Assembly (NCBI GenBank): GCA_019096065.1
Contig: JAGUCH010000002.1
Span: 1,810,501 to 1,874,500 of the forward strand
Reading direction: 5' to 3'
From: Paracyclopina nana
Taxonomy: Eukaryota; Arthropoda; Copepoda; Cyclopoida; Cyclopettidae
Length of the DNA: 64,000 nucleotides
A program made the translations under genes and the position numbers. Positions 36,163-48,700 of this stretch are shown one piece after another (positions within the stretch are counted from its first letter, which is position 1; each line of letters starts with the position of its first letter). The notes under the pieces are model-generated. The model had not been told where the DNA came from. It searched no databases and was given only the letters and a program-made list of their open reading frames with translations.

Positions 36163-37436
36163 ACGAAAAATCAAGTCCCTTGCGCAAAAATACAATTTTC
36201 GTGAGCCGAATAGAGGAGATTTTGCCAAGAATGCTTCCAAAATTCAATGGAGGTATGGGAAACCGCCGGAATATTCAGCCGTCAACTTGGCCTATTTTGA
36301 GTGGGAAAACCCATAATCACCAAGCAGGTGACTAATATTAAGAAAAAGTAATCTTAGGCCTGGATCAGCTGGTCCTGATTGCAGCGCAATTTCGGTCATA
36401 ATTTCAGCTGCTGTTTGTAATTGCGCTGCAATTTAAGTGGATCAGCTACTACTGATAATTGCAGTGCAATTTCGGTGAGCAAAGCAGCAGCGGAACTTTA
36501 AGAATAAAGTCAACCAAACCTTTGCAATTTCAGTTGGCCAAATTTTTGGCCTTACTTGTCATAATAGAGGCTGTTTTTGGTAATTTAAGCTCTAATGATC
36601 CCATTTCTTAATTTTGGTCTTAAAGTTTTACTTTAAACCCGCTAAAGAAGTAATTTTTGCGCATAGCAAAAATTTGGATTACAATTACCAGCTGATCGCT
36701 GTTATGTGGACAATTGTCTCGCAATTACGGCGCTCAAAATTGCGGTAAAATAACCAGCTGATCCAGGCCTTAAGCTTTTTTAAGTTCGTTTGAATGAAAG
36801 GCTCACTAGAGGAATTGGTGGAGAATTTGGTGAAAACGTGGGAAATGGAGGCTTCACATTTTGCCAATCTTGATCAGTGGTCTACAATTAGTCATGAGAA
36901 ATATGGAATTAAAGTTAATGATGGGCCCTTTGTTGAGGGAAAAAGTGCTATGAAATGGGCAACTACAATGCATTAATGGCCCAATGCCCAGCCTACAAAA
37001 AGTGTAATTACAAATTATTATTTTTTTGTCAGGAGCCTTATTAAATTTTTTTCTAGACGGAAATTTGGGCTTTGAAGAGTCCCATGACCTCTTTAAAGAA
37101 GCTTTCCCAGAAAGTTTTCCTGGGAACTTTTGAAAGTTTTATCAGGGCCTCCACATGTGCTTTTCACATGGCGCCATTGGGCCAAATTTTCTGGCAACTT
37201 TTATGGCCACTCAAGGCCAAGGCCAAACTGTGAGTATGTATGGCCTTGCAAGGGTCACAGTGGACCAGGATTTGAAAATCGAACTCATTGAAGTCTACTT
37301 TGATCCGGAGAAATTCATCAAGACATTGGAAGGGGCAAATGATGGAGTGGATTGCATCCAATCTCTCTTGGGGCCAGATTTTACAAAGAAAGCAATTGAA
37401 AAAATAATAATTTCTGCTGAAATACGTTTGTGTTGA
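36163..37436 (+). pseudogene. Broken pathogen-related (PR/SnoaL-like) gene
   Basis: Segments of one protein family lie in order but in changing frames: QKYNFREPNRGDF...WRYGKPPEYSAVN (36175-36316), KGSLEELVENLVKTWEMEA (36797-36919), YNALMAQCPAYKK (about 36932-37003), ESHDLFKEAFPESF (37062-37124), LSGPPHVLFTWRHWAKF (37127-37210) and QTVSMYGLARVTVDQDLKI (37215-37433). These match the plant and fungal pathogen-related protein family (SnoaL-like fold) along its whole length. At least four frameshifts break the frame, several at homopolymers, and a 420 bp MITE (36354-36773) sits where an intron is expected. It is either a decayed gene or one damaged by assembly indels. The family is rare in animals, so lateral origin is worth considering. 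The true start is not visible. Confidence 0.7.
36354..36773. mobile_element. MITE copy C (420 bp, related ends)
   Basis: Inverted ends TTAGGCCTGGATCAGCTGGT and ACCAGCTGATCCAGGCCTTAA share the TTAGGCCTGG start with copies A and B, but the interior differs (TTGCAGCGCAATTTC-type palindromic units). It lies within the broken pathogen-related gene, probably in an intron. Confidence 0.75.
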
Positions 37437-37652
37437 ATTGGTGACTTCGCTTGCTCGGCATGAAATTTTTGCTCGGTTAGCGATTTTCCTGACCTTTCTG
37501 GGAGCTTCTTTTGCAGTCACATGCTATTGCATTGAGCTGTCAAAATGAGCTGCATGACCTCATTATTTGAAACAACAAAACCAGTTAGATGAGATTGACT
37601 CTGGAATGTTTTCAAAAGGCTTTAATAGAGCAACTCAGCCTCTCCAACTGCA

Positions 37653-39676
37653 ATGATGATGACTAGGAGGTGGAAAGAAGTGATTTTGCTCATCTTTCTG
37701 CATTCCATTGGCCAAAGCCATGGCCAAATTGAGAGCTTAGTGATTCAGCTCATAGAGAGAATGCAAGAAGATCTAGATTCCACAAGATTGGAGGTTACTC
37801 AATTAGGACACAGCATTGAAGACCACCACAATCAAATAGTAAGAACAAAGGGCATTTTTCAAGTGGCTCCACTAAAAGCATTTTTCCCAGGACAAATTAA
37901 AGTCAGAGCTGCAAAAGAAAGATGAGGAAATCTTCTTTTGAAGGAGCTTACAAAAGTGTTGTCACCTCGGTCATGTGATGAGCTGAAGTCATTCGGTATC
38001 TTTGTCAATGGCTATTATTGGATTGACTTGGATGGACCTAGATCCGGTCAGCCACCAGTCTCAGTTTTTTGTGATTTTAGCCTCGAGCCACTAGAAATAG
38101 GGCACACCTTTGCAATTGGCCATAACATGGAAGAGATGACCACAATCCAAAATTGTGGTGAATTTTGCTACCACAATTCAAGCCTTGTTTATGACATCAG
38201 TATTGAGCAGGTTATTGTTCACTTTTTTCAATAGCCAACATAAAATCAACTGTAGATTCAACAGGTTAAGCAAGTTATTGACCAATCAACCAACTGTTCC
38301 CAGTCAATTAAATTTCATTGCAATCAAGCACCAATTCAAATGGATGGGGATTTTTAGTGAGCTGGCAAGATTTGCAAGGGGAAATTCACCACTTTTTCAA
38401 TGGTGATGGCTCTCAGGGTAACCCAATGTGTGCCTGTGGATTTTATGAGACTTGTGCCAAATCAATGCTGGGGGTATCCGAAGAGTGCAATTGCAATGCT
38501 CTGGTTCCCAAATGGATGAGTGACACTGGAGTCATTGACAAAAAAGACATACTGCCCATTATGGGCTTTTATTATGGGCCCCTCAAACCTAGCTTTGGCC
38601 AGGCTAAATTCACCATTGGAAAATTAAAGTGCACCACTCAATCTCCAAAGGTTTATACAAAAAAATTAGCATTTTCACTCAACTGTTTAGAGAACTTATA
38701 TTTCTTTCAGTTTTCTGCTTCTGTTGATTCAGTCATTACAAAAATTCAAGATATGCAGTCAACATTTGAAGACTTCAAAACGTCCACAGATGTGAAGCTG
38801 AAATTAGTCAAGCCCAAAGGTGGGAGTTGATCATTTTAGTTTTTGCTTGAAAAAACTTCAATTCAGCAAGATTAATTGATGCCTTAAAATAGATTGCTAC
38901 GATAATTACCGCATTGGGAACAAAGAACCGGGCATTTACACCATTGCTCCAAATGGAATCACTCAAGTGGAAGTATTTTGCAAAGATGATGGCTGGACTG
39001 TCATCCAATCTAGGGGGAAATTTGGCAACACACCGGATTACTTTTACAAAAACTGGGCGCAATACCAAAAGGGTTTTGGTGAACCAGGTACGGTAAAAGA
39101 AACACAAGGAATTGGAGACAATATCAGGGGAAATGAAGAGAGTTATTTTTTATGTTAAATTGGCAGGTGAAGAGCAATGGATTGGACTTCAGCATATCTT
39201 CTCACTTACCAACCAAACGCCAAAAAAGGCTGAATTAAGAATAATTTTGGAGAACTTTTCCAATGAGACAAAGGAGGCTCACTATGAGACGTTTTTTCTC
39301 GAAAATGAGGTAATTTGAGGTTGAGGCTACATTAAATGTACTTCCTTCTCCTTCTTTTCAATAGCAAACGTACAACCTATTTATTGATGGGTATTCTGGG
39401 TCAGCTGGCGATTCTCTGCTTAAAGGCTTCCATCATGGCCGCCCTTTTGCAACATTTAACCAGGGTAGCTCAAGTGAGTGTGCATCAATTTCCAAAGGAG
39501 GCTGGTGGTATTTTGAGCCTGGCCCAAGTGGATGCCATATCAGTAACCTCAATGGTTGGAATTTTGCAGCCAGCAAAGTTGACTGCACTGGCATCAACTG
39601 GGCCACTTTTTCACCCAATGGAAACATGTGTGAAACCCTCAAGTCTGTGCAAATGCTGATCAAGCCCAAATTCTAA
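37653..39676 (+). CDS. Secreted fibrinogen-related protein with Caspr-like domain (frameshifted as given)
   Basis: Seven exons: 37653-37838, 37891 or 37944-38210, 38265-38650, 38711-38819, 38893-39087, 39167-39309, 39365-39676. A signal peptide (ending IGQSHG) and a coiled coil lead into a domain as in contactin-associated and related proteins (SCDELKSFGIFVNGYYWID, CSQSIKFHCNQAP, CACGFYETC, WMSDTGVIDKKDILPI). A second coiled coil and a C-terminal fibrinogen-related domain follow (DDGWTVIQSRGKFG, WIGLQHIFSLT, CASISKGGWWYF, NGWNFAASKVDC). Such proteins are secreted lectin-like molecules in invertebrates. The given sequence has one clear frameshift in a GGGG run at 38346-38349, where one G is missing to keep both flanking conserved blocks. 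A probable second is at about 37928 (AAA). Whether the gene is intact is therefore open. Confidence 0.75.
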
Positions 39677-39723
39677 AAAATCTGATATATTTGCTATGTA
39701 AAAAGGCCAAACAAGACTGGAAA

Positions 39724-39729
39724 AATAAA
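39724..39729 (+). promoter_or_regulatory. Poly(A) signal of the fibrinogen-related gene
   Basis: AATAAA about 48 bp after the stop codon. Confidence 0.5.
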
Positions 39730-39829
39730 ACTCGGAGTACAACTGCTTAATATAATAATAAATACAACATCAAAGAACAGTCATGACACTTTTCTTCAGT
39801 TGACATGACACTGCAGACTTTGCAACACC

Positions 39830-40242
39830 ATGAAACTGAAACTGCCTTGCCTTCTTTTTCTCATAGCTATTTTTTGGCCTACAAAAGCTTATGAACTTGG
39901 GGAGAATGATCAATGCCATGGAGCTTTGCTGATTAAATTTTTCAATGGAGAAATTGAAAGGTGAGTTAAATATATTTAGAGTTGGAACTGCATTGAAAAG
40001 TAATACAAGTAGAGCAAAGACACATTTAAAAAAAATGATTTTTCATTTTCAGGGTAACACAAGAAATCATTCGAGCGAACTATGACAGGGTGTCTAGACT
40101 TGAGGCGACTCACGGAAATTGCTGCTTCACCCTGTATTCTAGGCGTTATTTCAAAGGCCGCAGCCAACTAATTAAACCAGGCAATGACAGAAGGGCCGAA
40201 ATCATTTTGAGACCTAAATCTATTCAAAAAACAAAATGTTGA
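39830..40242 (+). CDS. Small secreted protein, possible beta/gamma-crystallin-like fold
   Basis: Two exons (39830-39960 and 40053-40242, phase 2) encode 106 residues. A signal peptide (MKLKLPCLLFLIAIFWP) precedes a compact basic domain. Its second half, CCFTLYSRRYFKGRSQLIKPG, has the aromatic spacing and F-x-G-x-S with PG of a beta/gamma-crystallin Greek key. The match is short and from memory, so the fold is a suggestion. The gene lies 150 bp downstream of the fibrinogen-related gene in the same direction. Confidence 0.6.
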
Positions 40243-40830
40243 CCCTAGCTTGGGACATCTCATATAAAATGATATTATAAACGCTCAAGCCTAGAAAAAG
40301 ACAGGCAATTTTTTTCCGTAATGGCCCTTTTCGCATCTTGTGCCCTTTTCGCATCTTGGAAGTGCTAATGTTGTTTTTGAGGTGATGACAATTTTTAAGC
40401 TTGATGTAATTATCTCAATGTAACATTTAATGAATAAAAAAACTGGTGAAGAATAAAATCATGTCTTGCTTGAACTCAAAGGAAAAAAGAAGCAGGGAGG
40501 CTTTTAAAAGAGAACCTAGCTATTATAACTACTACTGAAGTTCTCTTCACTTTAAAAAAATTGATTACTTAGTGTGACCATTGCCAGTAAGTCATTAGCT
40601 GTCAACTGCACAGTGGGAAACACTTACTCAAAATCACACTAAAAAAGGCACTTGCACTCTATAGTCAACATAAAAATGGACTGAAAAAAGGTCGTTTTGC
40701 AAGTTAGAACTTCCAACTGTGCTTGTGATGTCCACCAGATGCCGCAAAAATTCAGCAATAACAATTCAACCATGTTTAGTTGGTTGCTCACATAGAACAT
40801 GTGCAGAGATCCTCAGCTACTATAATCACA
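40243..40830. other. Intergenic with a short tandem duplication
   Basis: Contains two adjacent 18 bp copies of GCCCTTTTCGCATCTTG followed by T or G (40324-40341 and 40342-40359). An AATAAA at 40433-40438 probably serves the upstream small secreted protein gene. Nothing else is supported. Confidence 0.6.
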
Positions 40831-42730
40831 ATGGCTAAAAAGTTGACTTTGATCACCATTTTGATGGTTATTTTTGCTACTGCACATGCAGAAGAAGAAA
40901 AGAGCCAAGAATTGGCAGTCATAGGTGCAAATGGGGCTCCTGTTGTGGCTGTCCCTAGGCTTGTGCCAAGGCAAATACCAGGTATGTCTGCACTTAATTA
41001 ATTTCATAATTCATCATTAACAAATCAGGCTCCGATCATTTTAGAAAAAATAGTGCTTCATGAATTGTTCTCCAAATGAGAGCTGAGTAATTTTCAAATA
41101 TTGAGCTACTTTTTGGTTCCCTCTTTCATAATAGAATACTGAATTTCTTTTTGTCTTTAATTAGAAAAGCTTGAAAAATAGATGAACTGAGTCCAAATTA
41201 ATCTCAGTTGTCATGCAGCACTTCAAACTCAGGACATTGCTGAAAGAGGCAATTTGCATGGACAAAATGAAATTGCATGCATTCAGGCATGAAATTTGAA
41301 AATATTTGACAATGAAATGTCTGTTTGTTGTGCTAGCTGGAGGTGGACCGGTTGTGGTACCAGTGGGGCCAGCTGTTGTGCCATTGAGGCCAAGGGCGCA
41401 TCAAAAAGGAAGGTTACTCAGGCACCTTTTGAGAGAGAGACCTGGCTTGTTAAGAAGACTCATAGCCAGAAGAAGGGGAAATGTCATCCCTGTTCTACCA
41501 ACTGTTCCAGGAGAAGAGGGAGTCCTCCCATTAGCTGAAGAAAGCTTTCAAGGATCCTATGTGGCGGTCTCAGGAAGACCAGGAGAAAGAACTGTCCACA
41601 TAGTCAATGGCAGGGAGGGAAACTTTGCTGGAACAGGTAACAATAATGCACTATTGCTCAAATGACTCTTATAGGCTATTTTTTACGATAGTTGTTGGAG
41701 GACCAGGATACAGTGGCCATAGCCCTAACCCAGCAACTGGCCAATTTGGAGACTATGACTATGTCTTTGATCTTGACAGTGACGGCTCAGCTGACTTCTT
41801 TGATGGACCTCAGGGAGCTAGGCCTGCAGTTCCAGGTTTTGAGCCTTTGGGTGAACCTAGGCCTGGATTGATTACTCAGACTCGTAACAAGGTTGGATTT
41901 TCTCCTCTGCCAAGATGCACTTACATCAACACTGACATCTATGGAGATGATGTTGGTGATGGAAAAGGCCTCTCTGCTGGCTCAGCTGTTGGATGCAAGG
42001 AAGCATGTGCCAAGTTAGATGTCTGTCAGTTCTGGACTTACAGGGATGGATGGGCAAGAGATTGCTACCTCAAAAGGGGACGGAGAGGAGATCCAACATC
42101 AGCCAATGCTGTGCCCAAAGTTGGCTATGTGTCTGGAACAAAATCTGATGTCTGCGTATGCCTCCCCAACAGCTCAAATGGGGATGAAGAGGTGTGCCCC
42201 ATCAGCTATTCAAAGCCTATATATCCTTGGAAGCCCCGCAAGGGCTCCTCTAATAGTGGAAGGGACAGGGATAATGGAAGATGCACTGATGCCAATGGTG
42301 TAGTGATTCCTTGTGCAAGTGATAGGAATTGCTTCGATGCCAATGGTATCAGAATTCCAGGATGCAGAGAAAGTGGAAGGAGGGGAAATGGAGATGGTGG
42401 CAGGGGTGATGGAGGTGTTTACCGGTATGACTATGATGATTATGACATCAAAACTGCAACTGTGGAAGGAACTCCTGTTGGACGAAGTAGATGTGTTGAT
42501 GCAAATGGTGTAGTCATCCCTTGCAATAGTGATGGTATAGATGATGGCATTCAAGAAGTTGTGACTGCAAGGTATGAACAAATTGATTTCACTTTGATTT
42601 GTTAACTGTAGCTTTATTTCTATTCAGACCAATTGGAGGAAGGCGTCAACGCGGGCGTTTGAGTGACAAGACAGAGACTAGTGGAGGAGCTGATGATGTA
42701 GATGTTGAAGTCCCAGGAGAAGATCTATAA
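40831..42730 (+). CDS. Secreted PAN/Apple protein with DANG repeats
   Basis: Four exons (40831-40981, 41337-41636, 41692-42571, 42628-42730) give 477 residues. A signal peptide (MAKKLTLITILMVIFATAHA) is followed by a Pro/Val and Arg-rich stretch with possible dibasic cleavage sites (RHLLRERPGLLRRLIARRR). One clear PAN/Apple domain (about residues 215-290, CTYINTDIYGDDV...CKEACAKLDVCQFWTY...DCYLK) comes next. The C-terminal part is low-complexity Gly/Arg/Asp with three copies of a short motif around DANGVVIPC (CTDANGVVIPC, CFDANGIRIPGC, CVDANGVVIPC). It is probably an extracellular matrix or glycan-binding protein. The gene converges on the coiled-coil gene, with 30 bp between stops. Confidence 0.8.
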
Positions 42731-42760
42731 TTTTATCACTTTGCTGAGCATTCTTTCTTT

Positions 42761-45700
42761 TTATAAACTTGACAAATTTTCAACAGAATGCTTCAATCCA
42801 AGGCTGATCCGACTTCCCAAATTCTGTTTGAGCTTGCTTAGACTGGCTAAATTGCTTTGGCTTGAGGACACATTGGTTACTGCTCTAGTGAGTAATGATC
42901 TTATTTTAGAAGTTGATTTGAAATTGTTGCCTTGGTCTTGTTCAAAGTCACTTTCATTTGGCTCATCCTCTGAGGCAAAGGCTGATGAGATTGATACAAT
43001 CTCATCTTCATCCTCTTCATCAGTTTCCTCTTCAATTTCTCCATTATCTTCCTCTTCAACAATAACATCAAAGTATTTGTTGATGGTATCAAGCACCCAC
43101 TTTCTTTCCTCTTTGGCCTTTTGAGAAGGTCTCATAACAGGGCCTTTTCTTTCTGGCAAAATTTGTTTGTTCAGACTCTCCCCTGAACCTCCAAATTTGT
43201 ACTTTGGAGCAGAGGCTTCAAACATGGCCCTTACTTGTTCCTTATTAGCTCTTACCTCTGCTAAAACTTCATCATCTAGATCATGGTTATCTTTGCTTTC
43301 AGACATTTCCACATAACTCTGAGCTCTTCTTAATGATGGCTTATTTCCTTTTTCAAGCTTGAAAATGCTGTTTGACTGCCTAGAAGACCTTAGTGCCTCC
43401 AATTCAAGCCTTACATCTGACCTACTACTACTATGTTCCAAAGTATCATCTAGCTCTAAGTGTGAAAGAGATTTTCTGATTGTGTCTTGCATGGAAGGCT
43501 CATTTTCTCTGTTAGACAAATGGTTCCTCAGGTTTGACACAATACCCGATTTTATGAAACTTGCATCAGCGCCATTGCATTGACCTTCGTTGTCAAGCTT
43601 CATCTGATCCAACCACAAAGCCCCAATGTTAGAGATGCTTTGACTTTTTGTCACTCTTTGAAGGATGGGGCTGCTTGCACCTTGTTTATCATTCTTATCA
43701 AATAGCTGCTTGATGTTTTGGCAAGACCCTGGTACTAGGGTGAGATCTTGGGCTGATGTTGAAAGTCTGGGTGCTGAAGCCTTTTGAGCAAGCTTGTCCA
43801 ACATTTGCCTGGATTCAATTGCATGCTTTTGCATTGTAGCCTTCTTCACAGCTGATAGAATATTCATCAAACTTGAAAAAGAGCCTTCCTTAGGATCTCT
43901 TTTCCTTTCAGGACTTGAATCCCGACTTGAATCACTCTCTATCTTCACATTCTCTAGCATGTACCTTTTGTAGAGGATTTCATCTTTGAGAATATGGTTA
44001 GGAATTGTATCAATGTCTGTCATAGGATCATTGTCAGGGCTTGGTTTAGGCTTGTGAACCTTAAATCCATGCTTGGCAAGAATTGCCTTCTTTCTTTCCT
44101 CTGGGTCTTGAATGCTGTCCCATTTCCCTCTAGGCAGACCATTGTACCTTACCTTTTCTTCTTTCCTTTCCTGGGGCATTTGTGCTGGATATGTTGGGGC
44201 ACTAATTTGTCTCATTAAAGTGGGCCTTCTTTTTAGACTTAAATCAATTTGCACAGCATGTTGCTTTGGATTGACCTCAATAATAGATTTTGGCCTTCGG
44301 ACTTTAGGCATCAAATTAAGTTCAGACATTGTTCTGGACATACTTGAACCTTTAGATGATTCAAAAATTTTCTTGATTATGGAGGCTTTATCTACATTTA
44401 TCAATTTACTGGAGGATTGCTTCTCTTCATTAACAGATGCTTTCTTCAAAATCAAGTTAGTTGTATCGAGCTTCCCAATCTTTTTGAAAGTGCCTTGACT
44501 GCATTTTCCACTTTCTTTTAATCCTTCAAGGTATTGCTCCTTTTTGGCTTTTACCTTATTTGGTGACATGATATCAGGTAATTCTCCAATTGGTTTTGAT
44601 GTTGACTCATCATCAATGAGGTCAAGGAAAGCTTTGATTCCCTCTTTGAAGATAACTTCATCTGTATTGTCTGAAGGTTTGTCTGAAAAATTCTGAAGAT
44701 CATCCATGAATGCTTTCATTGCATTATCTCTTTGCCTAATGCTTTTAGCAAGCTGGTCTGATTTCTCTTTTAAGCTCATGATGTCAGTCAAATTACTTTG
44801 AATGCTTTCCTGCTGAACAATCTTGCTTCCATGCTCGCTAGTTTGCAAAAACTGATGAAAATCACTAATAGCCTTTTGTTTCCATTTCCACTCTTCCTGT
44901 CTTTTTTGTTTCATTTGCCTTAGAGCTTCCTCACTTGATTCAGGCACAGCTATATTGACAATTTTCATAGTTCTTTTGATGGATAAATCTTGAGGATGTT
45001 CAATTCTACTCTCAGCAGATTTTTGGAGTTGGGATTTAATTGCATCACAGTAATATGAGGAAGTTTTCACTACAGGTATTGGCTTTCTCAATTGATCCTC
45101 TTCAATATTCTCATACCTACCTATGTTCAGCTTACCAACAACATCATTAGGCTTAAATGTCGTGGCTGGTCCATCATCACAAGAATTCAATTGTTTTGAG
45201 ATATCTTTAACTTTTGGTTGACTCCAATCAAATTTTAGATATCCTTTTTCATCTTTCACTGTTTTGTCATCATCTTCAATCAAATCTAGATAGCTACACA
45301 AAGTTTCTTTGAAAGCATTCTTTTCAGCTGACATCTCTTGATCATTGAGAAAATAATCTTTGATACTGTCCATTAGCTTCATATAATCATCCAATTGAGC
45401 ATCATAATGAATGTTTTCTGTTGGTGAAGTTGTAGAGGTAAAGTCATTTAATTTATCTGGTATGGGAATTTTTACTGCTTCCTTGTTCTTCATGAGAAAT
45501 TGTTGAAGCTCAGCAATACTTTTTTGTTTCCATTTCCACTCATTTATTCTTTGAGCTTTGAGCTCTTTTAATGACTCTTCAGAAGATTTGGGTTGATCAA
45601 TGTGAACAAATTTAATTTTATGATGCATCCTGCTCTCTGGAACTGCAGGTATGCTAGCTTTGACCAACTGATCTTTTATGCTTGAGCATAATTCTTTGCT

Positions 45701-48700
45701 CGCCCTCAAAATTTGCTTTTCCTTGCTATTTTCACTTGTTTGCTCAAACTGAGTGAGATCAAGCTTTTTAATTTTTAAATCAGATCCATCTTTTGCCTTA
45801 GAGCAGTCTTCCAATGTTTTTTCAATATCTTGCTTAATAGATTGAAGGCTCCTTCCTGGCAAACCACTGCTCGTAGATGCCTTAACTGTTTTCTTCTTAT
45901 GAGCTTTGTCACTTTTCCCATCTTCAATCAGGGCTAAATACCCTTCTATAGTACTTCTAAAGGCTTGCTCTTCAGGTGTGAGTGATTGGCTAGTGCTTAG
46001 ATAACCATGTACTCTGTCCATAAGATCAGAGTACTCCTTGATCTCCATCGACTCAATTTGCTCTTGCAAGCTTACCAACTCTTCAGTTTTGCTTTCAATT
46101 TCTGATGAATGCTCTTCAACTATTTTAGCCTTATCCTTGAAGCCTTTAGATAGTTGCTCATTAGTCTCCATGAGCAGATAAAGATCTTTCAAATCTTTTT
46201 GTTTGTAGCTCCAGCTTTTTTCCAAGTTTTTGGTTTTCTTCTCTTGTATAAGCTGTTCTATGGAAGGTTCCTCTGCTACTTTAATTATTTTTTTCATCTT
46301 TTTTGATGATAGCTTTTTTTCCTCATTGCTAGGTCCTGAAAAAGCCTGCTCAAATTTGTTTCTAATGAAAGAACACTTCTTTGCCAAAAAACTCTCTTCT
46401 TTCTTAGCTAGCTGCATTGGTTTTTCTCTTGATTTCAACAATTGTTCTTTTATCATTTTCACTCTCTCTGGATTGATTTCATAGGGGGAAGCCCCCTTCG
46501 ATGAAGTGAACATAGTATCCATAATATCGCCCTGGTTTTTCGCAGAGGTCGAAGTTTTTAGACCTGTGCCTTCTTTGGCCATAGTATTTTTATGTTGAGG
46601 CACAGGTGTTGCTTGTTCATAATTTTGTTTTTTCTCTTCAATTTTCTTTTGGTTGAATTCAATTTCAAATTTTCTCAATTGGGCTTGTCTTTCTTTAATC
46701 ATCTTTATCCATTGAGGAGTGTCATCCACTTCTGTTTCTTTCTCGTCACAGTCTTGCTCTTTCATTGTTAGAGGCTCCTCCTCATTTGATTGCTTCATTT
46801 TATATTTCTTCCTTGCCTCTGGATCTTTCACTAACTTAACCCAAGTGGGAACATCATCATCCTCTTTTTTTTCTGGGGCTTTATCAAGCGCCTTAATCCG
46901 TTCAATTTGTTCTTGAATTTGCTTTGCCAATTCTCTTTTCTTGTTTTCTCTCTCTATCTTTTTCTTATGTTCCTCTTCTTCTTTTTTAATCTTATCTAGT
47001 TCATATTGAATTCTTGTTACAATATCCATTTTCTTCACTTTTTCCTCTTCTGTGAGCTCAGGTTCAGGCTCAATCTCGGGTTCAGGCTCATGCTCAGTTT
47101 CAGGCTCTGACTTGGAGTCCCCATGAGTTACACATTGACATGTTTTGTGATAATCTGAAGGCTCTGTTTCATTATCTGATATTTCATCATCTTTGATTGT
47201 TTCAGCCATCTTGAGCACTGGATTCTTCCAAGCCTTAACTTCTCGCTTGATTGAATGAGTACTCTCATCTTCATCTTTGGCTTGAGCAAACTTTCCTACT
47301 GTTCTCTCAAAAGCATCTCTGTCAATGATAACAGGAATATATTCTTTCTTTTTCCTTCTCTTTAATTGCTCTTCTTGTTGTTCCCTTTCTTGGTCAGCAA
47401 AAAGTTCCTTTGTGTTTAGTTTTCCAACTTTTCTAGCACTTATTGGAGCTGAAACTTCTTGAGCCTGTTGAACCTCAGGTGAAGCTAGAGTCTCAAATTG
47501 ATTTTTGATTGAGCCAACATTTATCAAAATCTTTTTCTCAGGTCCAGTTTCCTCCACATTTTTCTTCTTATTCAGCCCTTTTTTCTTGGACTTTTTATCA
47601 TGATCTTGACCAATAAAGTCTAAGTACTTCTCCATTTCCTTTTTGTATAGCTCAAACATTCTGTCTTCCATTTCCTCTTCTTCATTAGCTGCAGTGAGTT
47701 GTTGCTTGGATTTATTCCGGTTGCCTTGAGCTTGCACATCTTCAGCTCCATCAAACAATACGTGGGATATCAGGTAATTTTGCATGTCTTTTTTGCTGGG
47801 TTGAACGTTCATAGCTGTCAATTGATTTTGGGGACTCATTACATTTTCCTTTGACAGTTGGCTTTTGGATCTTGCAATATCCAGCCTACTTTTTGATTTC
47901 CTCAAGCTACAGTTTGACTTTTTGGTGCCTAAGCTCTCCCTTGACACAATTCTAAGGATTTCCTTTGAAACAGCTTGAACCAGTTTTTTGCCTTCTGGAC
48001 TAGCCAATTTTTCTTTGGACAAAGCTTGAGTCAGCATCAGTCTGGACATTCGAAGCACTTCGACTGACTTCTTTTTCCACACTTTCCTTTTTGAGGTATT
48101 TGGCATGGACTTTTCTTTTGTTTCCTGTGATGCCTTTGAAATTTCTTCGAATCTTTTTAGCAGAGGGTTATCAGCCAAAGCTTTTCTTTTAGGCTTGACA
48201 TCCATCAGCAATTCATCTTGTTTTTGCTTCTCCTCTGCAACCATTAACTTTCTTCTCATATTTTCTTTCATCAGTTGCCTTACTTCCTCTTGGTCTCTAA
48301 GTTTTTGAGCTTCAGCCTCTTCCCTTGCTTTGCGCTCAATTTCTTCATCTTCCATTTTTCGTTTCAGGATCTTTTCAGCAATTTGCCTTTCCTCTTCTAT
48401 TCTTTTTTGCCTCTCAGCCTCAAGTTTTGCATGCCGTTCTGCCTCCTCTTGCTCAAGCAATCTTCTGGTTTCCTCCTCAATCGCTTTCTTACGTGCCATT
48501 TCGGCTTCTTTTTTCAGTCTCTCAGCCTCTTTTCGTGCAAACTCTCTTCTTTCTGCTGCCTTTCGGGCCTCTTCACTTTTGATTCGAAGCTCCTCCTTTT
48601 CTTTTTCAAGTCGAAGAGTTTCCAGCATGCATTTGCTTTGAATACTCATCGGCTGAGGAGGTTCAATTTTTGGCGAAGATTCTTGCTGAGGCTGGTTCAG

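Noticed and set aside
36141..36335. 64-codon frame starting MEGAKCVDEKSS
   Set aside because: The conserved pathogen-related blocks in this interval are in a different frame, so this frame is not the coding one.
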